Shown here piece by piece: positions 50,738 to 58,344 of a stretch of DNA of 64,000 nt. Both the position numbers and the translations under genes were made by a program. This DNA is from VRUE01 sp963727465. Lineage in GTDB: Bacteria; Actinomycetota; Thermoleophilia; Solirubrobacterales; 70-9. The notes below the pieces were generated by a model, which did not search any database, was not told the origin of the DNA, and worked only from the letters and a program-made list of their open reading frames with translations. Each line of letters opens with the position of its first letter. Position 1 is the first letter of the stretch. The DNA is taken from contig CAVSGL010000015.1 in NCBI GenBank assembly GCA_963727465.1, positions 31,677 to 95,676 of the forward strand, read 5' to 3'.

Positions 50738-51582
50738 GACTGCGCCTCGGCGAGGTGCTCCGCGACCTGATGCGCGAGAGCCTCGAGTCGTGACTCCGCG
50801 TCGGCCTCGACCTCGTCGGCACAGACCGCACACAGACGGGCGAAGAGATCGTCGGCTTCGGGACTGGTCTCCCCCCATCCCCCCGTAACGACTGCACCGC
50901 GATGGTGCCACAGCTTTTCGTCGAGATGATCGGCGATCGAGGCGAACTGCCGCTTGGAGGGACTCGGCTTGCCGAGGAACCGCGCCAGGCGCTCGACCTG
51001 GATTCCCCACGACGGAAAGTAGCTTTCGAAGGATACGAAGAGGCGCCGCGCCCCATTGCTGTACAGGACGGCGTCGGACATGTAACGGAGCCAGAGGCGC
51101 ACTCCCTCCTGGTCGGGAATGCCATCTCGCGCCCCAAGCGATGCGGCGACGTCGCGCGGATCCCTGACGCAGATCACGTAACGGAGGTCGGGGACCAGTT
51201 CCTGCCAGAACGGCAGCGTCAGACAGCTGCGCGGATCCTTCCACCCCCATAGCGGCTTCCCGGCGAAGTTGCGCCGCAGGATCAGTCTCGCGCTGCGGCG
51301 GTGGCCCACAAGCCTCGGATCCCGCTGCCATCCCGGGGGCAGCGGCGGAGGGCGCCGCCAGACGGTCCGGGCGCCAGGATCGAACGCCAAGAGGATCTCT
51401 TCGTTCAACTCCATGATTTCCCTGTGCTCCCAGAAGCCGGTGGGATTGTTGCCCTCCAGCGGCCCAACCAACGTCCCGGCCTCGCCCAGGTCGACGCCGA
51501 GCACGTTGAGGATCCTGGTCGTCAGCGAGGTGCCGCTGCGCGAGGGGCCGAGCACGCAAATCGGCCAGCTGATCGTGGACAC
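50734..51582 (-). CDS. PAPS-type sulfotransferase
   Basis: A 282-residue protein. The 5'-phosphosulfate loop ICVLGPSRSGTSLTTRIL lies at the N-terminus and the 3'-phosphate site YVICVRDPRDVAASL near residue 145. Both are intact. GTG 51582 is five bases after the stop of the upstream FkbM gene and leaves the usual few residues before the loop; the longer opening to 51753 lies inside that gene. It likely sulfates the exported glycan. The 3' end overlaps the convergent gene by four bases. Confidence 0.87.
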   Translation of the reverse strand: MSTISWPICVLGPSRSGTSLTTRILNVLGVDLGEAGTLVGPLEGNNPTGFWEHREIMELNEEILLAFDPGARTVWRRPPPLPPGWQRDPRLVGHRRSARLILRRNFAGKPLWGWKDPRSCLTLPFWQELVPDLRYVICVRDPRDVAASLGARDGIPDQEGVRLWLRYMSDAVLYSNGARRLFVSFESYFPSWGIQVERLARFLGKPSPSKRQFASIADHLDEKLWHHRGAVVTGGWGETSPEADDLFARLCAVCADEVEADAESRLEALAHQVAEHLAEAQS

Positions 51583-51587
51583 TGCCC

Positions 51588-52397
51588 TCAACGCCGAGCG
51601 TGCGTGTCGTAGTAGCCGCCGAACCTCCGCCAAAGTCCCGGATGCCGCCCCCAGGCCGGGGCGCCATGCAGTGCGGATCCAGGCTCGATCAGGCGGCTGC
51701 GCCAACGCAACGCCCGGCGATGGCGGCCCTCGACCTCCCGCCGGGACAGCCACCGATCAGGGAGGTCTTCACCGAAGGGGCCGGACGCCCCTGAAGGAAA
51801 GCGGTGCGTAAGTGTCTTCCCCGACAACGACCGCGTCGCGATCTCGCGGCCCCCAAAATCCTGGCGCACGGCCGCGAAGCGGGTGTAGCCGAGCTCCTCG
51901 AGCAGATCGAGCTCAGCCCCCAGCGCACCCAAATCGAATGGATCAGCCTCCAACGAGACGAACCGGGGAATCCCGGGAGCCTCGCACAGCGCCGCAAGGC
52001 ACAGGCGGTCGGCCCCCTCGATGTCGATCTTCAGGTAGTACGGTACGCCGTAGCGGCGCAGGCACGCAGCGAAGTCCACCGAGGGAACCGCGATCGACTG
52101 CTGCGAGCGCGATATCTGCTTTTTTCGCACCCAATCGGGATCGATGCTCCCCCACTGGCTTACCTCGTCCAAGTAGAAGGTGACGGGCTCATCAACCGGC
52201 CCCGCGATCGCCCCGTCGACGATCGTGAGCGCACCCGCGTCAACGGCCCCTTTGAACTCCCTCCGACACCTTTCGGTCAGTTCGGGATTGGCCTCGAAGG
52301 CGATCACACGATAACCAAGCGCAAGGTAATAAGCGGTGTCCTCACCACAGTGCATGCCCACGTCGTAGATAAGATCGCGAACGGGTGCGGCACTCAT
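51588..52397 (-). CDS. FkbM-family methyltransferase
   Basis: A 269-residue protein. It begins MSAAPVRDLIYDVGMHCGEDTAYYLALGYRVIAFEANPEL (SAM-binding motif I with acid at the end of strand 2), with the FkbM landmarks VPSVDFAACLRRYGVPYYLKIDIEGAD and RFVSLEADPFD. These enzymes O-methylate sugars. ATG 52397 overlaps the stop of the preceding glycosyltransferase gene (ATGA). Confidence 0.9.
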   Translation of the reverse strand: MSAAPVRDLIYDVGMHCGEDTAYYLALGYRVIAFEANPELTERCRREFKGAVDAGALTIVDGAIAGPVDEPVTFYLDEVSQWGSIDPDWVRKKQISRSQQSIAVPSVDFAACLRRYGVPYYLKIDIEGADRLCLAALCEAPGIPRFVSLEADPFDLGALGAELDLLEELGYTRFAAVRQDFGGREIATRSLSGKTLTHRFPSGASGPFGEDLPDRWLSRREVEGRHRRALRWRSRLIEPGSALHGAPAWGRHPGLWRRFGGYYDTHARR

Positions 52398-53224
52398 TGA
52401 CCCACCGGCGCATCGTCGATGTAGTGTCGCTGCCGGGGGTTGCTGTGATCTAGGTCGGCGTCGGTGCGCGTGTGCCGCATGGTCGCCTCGGCTGGCAGCG
52501 ATAGATCGTCCGCCGTGATCCTGGCACGCCAACCGTGCCACCCCGACTCGACCTCGGCAGCGTCGTATCCGCGATCGACGTACTTCTCAATGGCGTGCGG
52601 AACACTGAGGAAGAGGTAGTGCTTCGTCGGGAAGGACGCCGGATAAATGCGCACATCTGGGAAATCGACCTTGTGCCCACCCGTCGAGACGAGCTCTGGG
52701 CGGGGTGCGGCGACGCTCTTCCAGGCCTTGAGTTGGTGCGGAAACACCGGGGAGAAAGGGTAGTACGTGTTCAGCGTACACTGGAATTTCGGATGATCGT
52801 GATCGGGGTGCTCGCGGGTCGGCACGAAGGTGAACTCGATGAAATTCACCGCGTTGTATCCGTCCGCATCCACCACTGCCAGGGCCTCTGCCAGGGTGCC
52901 CATTCCACGCGGCGGAAGGCGAAGTTCATCCGGATCCACGTGCATGAACCAATCGGCGTCGAGCTCCATGGCAAGTTGCTCCTTGCGCCGCAACAGACCG
53001 CGCCAGTTGTAGGTCCCGTTGCGGGGAAACTGCTCGATGCCGATCAACCCGCGACCCCGGTGACGCTCCGCGATCGCAATGGTGTCGTCGGTCGATTCGT
53101 TATCGATCAGGTACGCGTAGACGCCATGCCGGTAGAGATTCTCGAGACAGCCAGCAATGAACCGCCGCTCGTTGTAGGCGGCAAGGATCGCCACTACGCG
53201 CGGCCTGCGAACCATTCTCGCCAT
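52394..53224 (-). CDS. Family 2 glycosyltransferase
   Basis: A 276-residue GT-A enzyme: VVAILAAYNERRFIAGCLENL, YLIDNESTDDTIAIAERH, WFMHVDPDELRLPP (the DxD motif), and a hydrophobic C-terminal part. The conserved Asp residues needed for UDP-sugar binding are present. ATG 53224 lies six bases after TAACTT on the minus strand, so the operon GT2-fkbM-sulfotransferase is headed by a leaderless promoter. Confidence 0.9.
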   Translation of the reverse strand: MARMVRRPRVVAILAAYNERRFIAGCLENLYRHGVYAYLIDNESTDDTIAIAERHRGRGLIGIEQFPRNGTYNWRGLLRRKEQLAMELDADWFMHVDPDELRLPPRGMGTLAEALAVVDADGYNAVNFIEFTFVPTREHPDHDHPKFQCTLNTYYPFSPVFPHQLKAWKSVAAPRPELVSTGGHKVDFPDVRIYPASFPTKHYLFLSVPHAIEKYVDRGYDAAEVESGWHGWRARITADDLSLPAEATMRHTRTDADLDHSNPRQRHYIDDAPVGQ

Positions 53225-53299
53225 CGCACTAAGTTACTGGATGTACCCAACAGATCTCCAATGCAGACCAAAACTGGAAACGCTGATAGCTTGCGGCCG

Positions 53300-54148
53300 A
53301 TGGACTCTGACGACCGGGTTCTGTGCGAGGGGGGCCACGGCAGGCGCCCCGATTGGTCACGGGACGGCATCTGGGTGGGCGACGGACTGCGTCGCGAGGT
53401 GTTCTTCTTCCGCTCCGACGGCGTCGACCTCTACGGCTCGCTCTACGCGGCGGATGAGCCCTCCTTGCCGTTCGGCCTCGTCGCCTGCAACTCATGGGGC
53501 GTCGAGGCCGATCGATGCGACCCGCTTCAGCGCTCGGTCGCAATCGCGATGGCCCAGCGCGGGGGCGCCGGCATGGTCTTCCACTATCCGGGCTACGGCG
53601 ACAGCTTCGGCGACCTTGCGGCGCTTGATATGGCCGACCTCGCCAGGGCCGCCGAGGATGCCCTCACCGAGGCCTCTCGACGCTGTCCCGGCCTGCGCTG
53701 GGTTCTTGCCGGCTTCGCTCTCGGCGCGGCGGTCGCCTGCCTCGCCCAGCGGCAGGCGGATGCAGGGCCGCTGCTGCTGGTCCAGCCCGAGCTCTCCCCC
53801 GCTGCCTACTTCGAGCGACTGGCCACCGCAACCCGGCCGCTCGCCCCCGGGCCGACCCCCCTGCACATGCTGGAGGTCGGCGAGTTCCCGGATATGGCAT
53901 ACGGCTACCCGGTCGCGCGGCGCATCCTCGACCGCGGGGAGGAGACCACGGAAGAAGTGGATGCCGCCCTCGCCTCGTTCAAAGGAGAGGGCGCGGTCGT
54001 GCGCCACTCGAGGCCGGCCGCGACGCGCCGCCTCCCACGCAACCTTCGGCGGATCACGGTGCCGGGCATCTGGCGCTTCGGAACCCAGAACCATCCCAGA
54101 CTGGCAGACGCGGCAATCGATTGGTTGCAGGAGCTCCCGAGACGATGA
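53300..54148 (+). CDS. Alpha/beta hydrolase 1 of the acyl module (exosortase-hydrolase-like)
   Basis: A 282-residue protein. FFRSDGVDLYGSLYAAD, GLVACNSWGVEADR and MVFHYPGYGDSFGDLAALDMADLARAAEDAL recall the alpha/beta-hydrolase pair known from exosortase-A-associated loci. The nucleophile position reads WVLAGFALGAAVA, with G-F-A-L-G in place of G-x-S-x-G. The usual Ser is therefore absent here and this member may be non-catalytic. A late His is present near GTQNHPRLAD. ATG 53300 is used; ATG 53261 in the same frame is an alternative. It overlaps the next gene (ATGA). Confidence 0.65.
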   Translation: MDSDDRVLCEGGHGRRPDWSRDGIWVGDGLRREVFFFRSDGVDLYGSLYAADEPSLPFGLVACNSWGVEADRCDPLQRSVAIAMAQRGGAGMVFHYPGYGDSFGDLAALDMADLARAAEDALTEASRRCPGLRWVLAGFALGAAVACLAQRQADAGPLLLVQPELSPAAYFERLATATRPLAPGPTPLHMLEVGEFPDMAYGYPVARRILDRGEETTEEVDAALASFKGEGAVVRHSRPAATRRLPRNLRRITVPGIWRFGTQNHPRLADAAIDWLQELPRR

Positions 54149-54936
54149 CCGATCATGCCGTTCTCATTCCCACCGCCAGCGGACCGGTTGGAGGGATCGT
54201 CAGCGCGCCTACCGGCGACACCCGAGCGGGCATGCTTCTGCTCGCAGGCTACGGCCGGCCGGCCCGCTCGGGCACGAACGCATTCTGGACGCGCGCAGCC
54301 CGCGCGCTCGCCGATCGCGGGGTCACGGCACTGCGCGTCGACCTCTCGTCGGAGGGAGAGACCCTCTCAGTCGGGCAAGAGGAATGTGCACTGCCCCTGA
54401 GGCTCCGTCTAGACCTTCAGCTGCTCCAGGAGGTGACGTCCTGGTTCTCCGAGCGGCTTCCGGGCCTGCCGCAGTTCGTCGGTGGAGTTTGCGGTGGCGG
54501 CCGTCAATCGATCGAGCTGGCCGCAAGCGAACCCGGGGTATTTTCCGGCATCTTCACGATCGTACCGGAGCTGAGTGGAGTAGCCCGGCCGGAGGGCGTC
54601 GGCGGAGAACTGCCAGGGGATCTGCACGACCTCGACCCATGGGCGCTCGAGTCGCTGCGGGCGAACCTTGCCCGCACGCCGCACTGGATTCTCGTCGGTG
54701 AGCACGACGACGGGTACTGCGCCGACCTGCCGGAGCTACTGGAACCGGCGCCTCATCCGCTCGAAGTCGAGATCGTGCCGGACCTCGCCCTGCACTTTCT
54801 CGATCACCCCGACATCCACGAGCAGGCCCAGCAGCGGCTCACGGCTCGAGTCGACCGGGCCCTGGCCGTCGCCAGGACGACCGGCCATCCCCGCGTGGTC
54901 AGGTCTGATGCCACACGCGACGCCGCGACTTCTTGA
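54145..54936 (+). CDS. Alpha/beta hydrolase 2 of the acyl module with Cys at the nucleophile elbow
   Basis: A 263-residue protein. MLLLAGYGRPARSGTNAFWTRAARALADRGV and LRVDLSSEGET form the first strands. The elbow is FVGGVCGGGRQSIELA, giving G-V-C-G-G with cysteine instead of serine. WILVGEHDDGYCADL supplies the acid and ALHFLDHPD the His, as in hydrolases with Asp and His in place. A Cys nucleophile fits thioesterase or acyl-transfer chemistry of dienelactone-hydrolase type. Overlaps hydrolase 1 by four bases and, at its 3' end, the convergent ligase gene by 38 bases. Confidence 0.68.
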   Translation: MTDHAVLIPTASGPVGGIVSAPTGDTRAGMLLLAGYGRPARSGTNAFWTRAARALADRGVTALRVDLSSEGETLSVGQEECALPLRLRLDLQLLQEVTSWFSERLPGLPQFVGGVCGGGRQSIELAASEPGVFSGIFTIVPELSGVARPEGVGGELPGDLHDLDPWALESLRANLARTPHWILVGEHDDGYCADLPELLEPAPHPLEVEIVPDLALHFLDHPDIHEQAQQRLTARVDRALAVARTTGHPRVVRSDATRDAATS

Positions 54937-56263
54937 CTCCACGCTCGGTCGGTCGATCCTTCCTCACATCGACCTTGACCGGCACCTTGAAGCGCGGGAG
55001 CCGCTCACCGCAGTGCCGCTTTACCCGCCGCGCCAGATCGTCCCCGTCCTCGTCATGGTCAGATGACCACACTCGCGCGCAGACCACTTCGCCGACGAGC
55101 GCATTCGGCTCCCCGTGGACGATCGCCTCGGCGACTCCGTCCATCGACTCGATCACGCACTCGACTTCGGTCGGGTGGACCTTCTCGCCACCGACGTTGA
55201 TCAGATCCGTGTCGCGGCCAAGGAACCGAAGGTATTCGCCGTCTCGCTCCACCATGTCGCCGGTCGCGAACCAGCCTTCGGCATCGACCGGCGTCGGTGC
55301 GTTGAGGTAGCCGAGCAGAAGCGAGCGGGCGCGCACCTCCAGCCTCCCGTCGACGACCCTGGTCTCGAAGCCCTCGCCCCCCACCTTCACCCAGAGCGAT
55401 CCGTCGCCCCGCGACTTCGTCCGCATCGCGCCCAGCTCGACCATTCCATAGGTCTGCTGTAGACGCACCCCCGGAAACGCCGCATGCAGGCGCGCGAGCG
55501 TCGCCTCCGGCATCGGCTCTGCGCCGTAGCTGATCCGCCGCAGACTGCCAAGGTCGTGGCGTCGGTGGGCGCCGCTGAGCAGCAGAAGATTGAGAAACGT
55601 CGGGGTCGTCGGTAGCAGCTCAACCCGCTGGTCCTCAATCGCCCTACAGACGCCCTCGGGCGAGCGATCTCTCCCGACCGTCACCAGCGCCGCCCCGTTG
55701 GAAAGCGTGTGCAGCATCGTGTTGATCCCGCCGAGATGGTCGAAGAGCAGGAAGGCGAGCGTACGGAGCGCCGGGCGTCGGCGGCGGAACTTCTCCAGCA
55801 GGGCACTCGAATCGTGCAGCGCCGCCTTCGGCTCGCCCGAGGTTCCAGACGTGAACTGGACGAGACCGGGATGGCGACGCCGGCGCAACTGCTCGTAGAG
55901 CGCATGAGAGGCGCTGCGCCCGGTCGGCTCGAAGCCAACACCGTCCTCTACGTCGACCCGGCAGCGCACCTCGACCTGCGCCACGTTCTCGCGCTCGTCG
56001 AGGTCGGTCCGGCCGCGCTCATGCGGCACGACGATCGCACCGCCCCCGGCCAAGGCGAGGAAGAGCGCGATCGAGGTGGGCGAAAAGTCGCCCTCCAAGC
56101 CGACCACCGACCCCGGACCGATTCCCTCGGCTTCCAGCTTCCCCGTCCAGCGCAGCACCGCCGCACCGAGCTCGCCGAACGAGCAGCCACCACCCGCGGC
56201 GATGATCGCCGGGCTGTCGGACGCCCCTTCGAAGCGCGCCTGGATGACCTCGACGATGCCCAT
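54899..56263 (-). CDS. AMP-forming acyl ligase (ANL superfamily)
   Basis: A 454-residue protein. Core motifs: A3 LVQFTSGTSGEPKA, A5 LQQTYGMVELG, A7-A8 WFATGDMVERDGEYLRFLGRDTDLINVGGEKVHPTEVE, and the C-terminal A10 lysine in TERGVKKSRRR. It would activate a carboxylic acid as the adenylate and load it onto CoA or the phosphopantetheine of the ACP encoded next to it. It is shorter than typical fatty-acyl-CoA ligases (about 500-550), resembling stand-alone ligases of exopolysaccharide-linked acyl modules. It is divergent from the ACP gene. Confidence 0.87.
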   Translation of the reverse strand: MGIVEVIQARFEGASDSPAIIAAGGGCSFGELGAAVLRWTGKLEAEGIGPGSVVGLEGDFSPTSIALFLALAGGGAIVVPHERGRTDLDERENVAQVEVRCRVDVEDGVGFEPTGRSASHALYEQLRRRRHPGLVQFTSGTSGEPKAALHDSSALLEKFRRRRPALRTLAFLLFDHLGGINTMLHTLSNGAALVTVGRDRSPEGVCRAIEDQRVELLPTTPTFLNLLLLSGAHRRHDLGSLRRISYGAEPMPEATLARLHAAFPGVRLQQTYGMVELGAMRTKSRGDGSLWVKVGGEGFETRVVDGRLEVRARSLLLGYLNAPTPVDAEGWFATGDMVERDGEYLRFLGRDTDLINVGGEKVHPTEVECVIESMDGVAEAIVHGEPNALVGEVVCARVWSSDHDEDGDDLARRVKRHCGERLPRFKVPVKVDVRKDRPTERGVKKSRRRVWHQT

Positions 56264-56352
56264 GTGTAACGCAAAAGTCTATATATGGCTCCGTTCTGAT
56301 CTCGAAACCGTGCCTCGGGTAGGCTGACAACCGAGAAGCGGATGGCGGAGAC

Positions 56353-56649
56353 ATGAACGAGCAGGTACTCCAGTGCGTATACGCGGCGATCGATGAGTCC
56401 AACGAGGACCGCGTCGACCTGCCACCGCTGGAGAAGTCGCCGTCGACGGTCCTCCACGGCACCAAGACCGCACTCGATTCGCTCGGCCTGATCAACTTCC
56501 TGGTGGCGGTGGAGGAAGGGGTCGGGCACGAGCTCGGAGCGCCGATAGCGCTCAGCGACGACCGCTCGCTATCCCGAGAGCCGAGCCCTTTTGGGTCGGT
56601 GCGCGCCCTGGTGGAATACATCGAAGAGCTGCTTTACGAGCAGCGGTGA
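56353..56649 (+). CDS. Acyl carrier protein
   Basis: A 98-residue acidic protein. The helix 2 start TALDSLGLINFLVAVEEGVG contains the D-S-L serine for phosphopantetheine attachment. It has the usual ACP length plus a short insertion before it. It sits between the acyl ligase and a KAS III gene, so it is a dedicated carrier rather than the housekeeping fatty acid ACP. ATG 56353 is preceded by GGCGGAG. Confidence 0.88.
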   Translation: MNEQVLQCVYAAIDESNEDRVDLPPLEKSPSTVLHGTKTALDSLGLINFLVAVEEGVGHELGAPIALSDDRSLSREPSPFGSVRALVEYIEELLYEQR

Positions 56650-56653
56650 TGAG

Positions 56654-57286
56654 TTGCGGGGCCTGAAACGAATAGTCGACGGATCGCTGAGCGAGAACTG
56701 CTACGTGATGGCGGGTCCCCGCGGCGAAGCGCTGGCGATCGACCCAGGCGACGGTAGCGAACGGGTCGCCGAGCACCTGCGGGCGCAAGACTTGAACCTA
56801 CAGGCCATCCTCCTCACCCACGGGCACGACGATCACGTCGCCACCGTGGCCGAACTCGCTGAGCTGACCGGCGCGCCGGTCCACCTCCACTCCGACGATG
56901 CAACGGTGCTTCGCTGGGCCAGCATGTCGAGAGTGGTGATTCGCAAGGAGCCGCCGTTCAGCACCCCGACGATCGACGTCGACCTCGCTAGGTGCACACG
57001 GCTGCGCTTCGGCGCGCTGGAGGCCACAGTCGTTCACACCCCGGGGCACACGCCGGGGAGCGTCTGCTTCGAGCTGGGCGGTGAGCTTTTCACCGGAGAC
57101 ACGGTCTTCGCTGAGCATGTCGGGCGCACCGACCTTAGGGAGGGAAACCGTGACGCGCTCGAGGCGTCGCTGCGACTGCTCGCCGAGCGCTACCCGCCGC
57201 AGACCGCGATTCATCCGGGACACGGCGAGGAAGGCCGGCTGTCCGAGATCCTCCCCCGCATCCTCAGCCTGCCCGAACTGCGATGA
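56654..57286 (+). CDS. MBL-fold metallo-hydrolase
   Basis: A 210-residue protein with the full glyoxalase-II-like metal site: ILLTHGHDDHVATVAEL (HxHxDH), VVHTPGHTPGSVCFEL, FTGDTVF (bridging Asp) and AIHPGHGEEG. Glyoxalase-II-type enzymes cleave thioesters, so in this setting it could release or edit acyl groups on the ACP. TTG 56654 is five bases after the ACP stop. The longer opening to 56591 lies inside the ACP gene in another frame. Confidence 0.83.
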   Translation: MRGLKRIVDGSLSENCYVMAGPRGEALAIDPGDGSERVAEHLRAQDLNLQAILLTHGHDDHVATVAELAELTGAPVHLHSDDATVLRWASMSRVVIRKEPPFSTPTIDVDLARCTRLRFGALEATVVHTPGHTPGSVCFELGGELFTGDTVFAEHVGRTDLREGNRDALEASLRLLAERYPPQTAIHPGHGEEGRLSEILPRILSLPELR

Positions 57287-58293
57287 CGAGAATCCGCTCG
57301 ATCGCCTGCGCGCTGCCAGAGACCGAGGTCACCAACGCCGATCTCGACCGCGCCAACCCCTCCTGGGGGATGGAGCAGGTCGCTGCGGTCTCGGGTGTCT
57401 ACTCGCGTCGCGTCGCGGCGACGGACGAGACCGCCCTGGACCTCTCGGTGCGCGCCTGCGAGGAGCTTCTCGGGAAGTCGAATGTCGCGGCGGCGGACAT
57501 CGACGCGATCCTCTACTGCACCCATGACCCCGACTACCCCATGCCGGGCAACGCCCATCTCCTGCACGCCCAGTTGGGGCTCGGAGAACGAGTGCTCGCC
57601 CTCGACTACCGCCTTGCCTGCTCAGGCTTCGTTTACGGCCTCGGCCTCGCCGACGCACTCGTCCGCAGCGGCCTCGGCTCCGAGGTCCTCCTGGTCACCG
57701 CCGAGACCCAGTCCAAGCACATCAGCGCGCGCGACCGGTCGGTCGGCGCGCTGCTCGGCGACGGCGCCGCGGTCACCTGGCTATCCGCGAACGGCGACGC
57801 AGGCGGCAGGATCGTCGCCTGCGATCTGCGCACCCAGGGCCGGCGCGTCGCCGACCTCTACGTGCCGGCCGGTGGCGCGCGGCGACCGTCGAGCGAGGAA
57901 ACCCGGCAGCCGACCGAAGACGACAGCGGCAACGTCCGCAGCCTCGAGGACATGTACATGGACGGCGCCCGCGTGCTCGCCTTCGTGCGCTCTGTCGTGC
58001 CGGCCGAGATCAAGGCCTTTCTCGCCGAGCGCTCGCTCGGCCTAGACGACATAGACCTCCTCATCCTTCATCAGGCGAGCAAGATCGCCCTCGACACCCT
58101 CGCCGGGGAGCTCGGAGTGCCGCCCGAGAAGCTGTACAGGCACATGAGCGACATCGGCAACCTCTCGTCGGCCTCGATTCCCTTCGCCCTCCGCGCCGCG
58201 CTCCACGATGGTGCGATCGGGGACGGCGACCGGGTCCTTCTCAGCGGCTTCGGGGCGGGCGCTTCCTACGGCAGCGTCATCGTCGAGTTCTGA
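57283..58293 (+). CDS. 3-oxoacyl-ACP synthase III-like ketosynthase
   Basis: A 336-residue thiolase-fold enzyme. The catalytic triad is intact: Cys in YRLACSGFVYGL, His in LLILHQASKIALDTL, and Asn in MSDIGNLSSASIPFALR. LSGFGAGASYGSVIVEF ends the protein in FabH style. KAS III enzymes join an acyl thioester to malonyl-ACP or, in some families, acylate sugars or alcohols instead of condensing. ATG overlaps the MBL gene stop (ATGA), so it is coupled. Confidence 0.92.
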   Translation: MTRIRSIACALPETEVTNADLDRANPSWGMEQVAAVSGVYSRRVAATDETALDLSVRACEELLGKSNVAAADIDAILYCTHDPDYPMPGNAHLLHAQLGLGERVLALDYRLACSGFVYGLGLADALVRSGLGSEVLLVTAETQSKHISARDRSVGALLGDGAAVTWLSANGDAGGRIVACDLRTQGRRVADLYVPAGGARRPSSEETRQPTEDDSGNVRSLEDMYMDGARVLAFVRSVVPAEIKAFLAERSLGLDDIDLLILHQASKIALDTLAGELGVPPEKLYRHMSDIGNLSSASIPFALRAALHDGAIGDGDRVLLSGFGAGASYGSVIVEF

Positions 58294-58344
58294 GGGCCTC
58301 CCATGACGACAGGTGGCACAACCCGCCGCCTGTTGGCCATGCGA

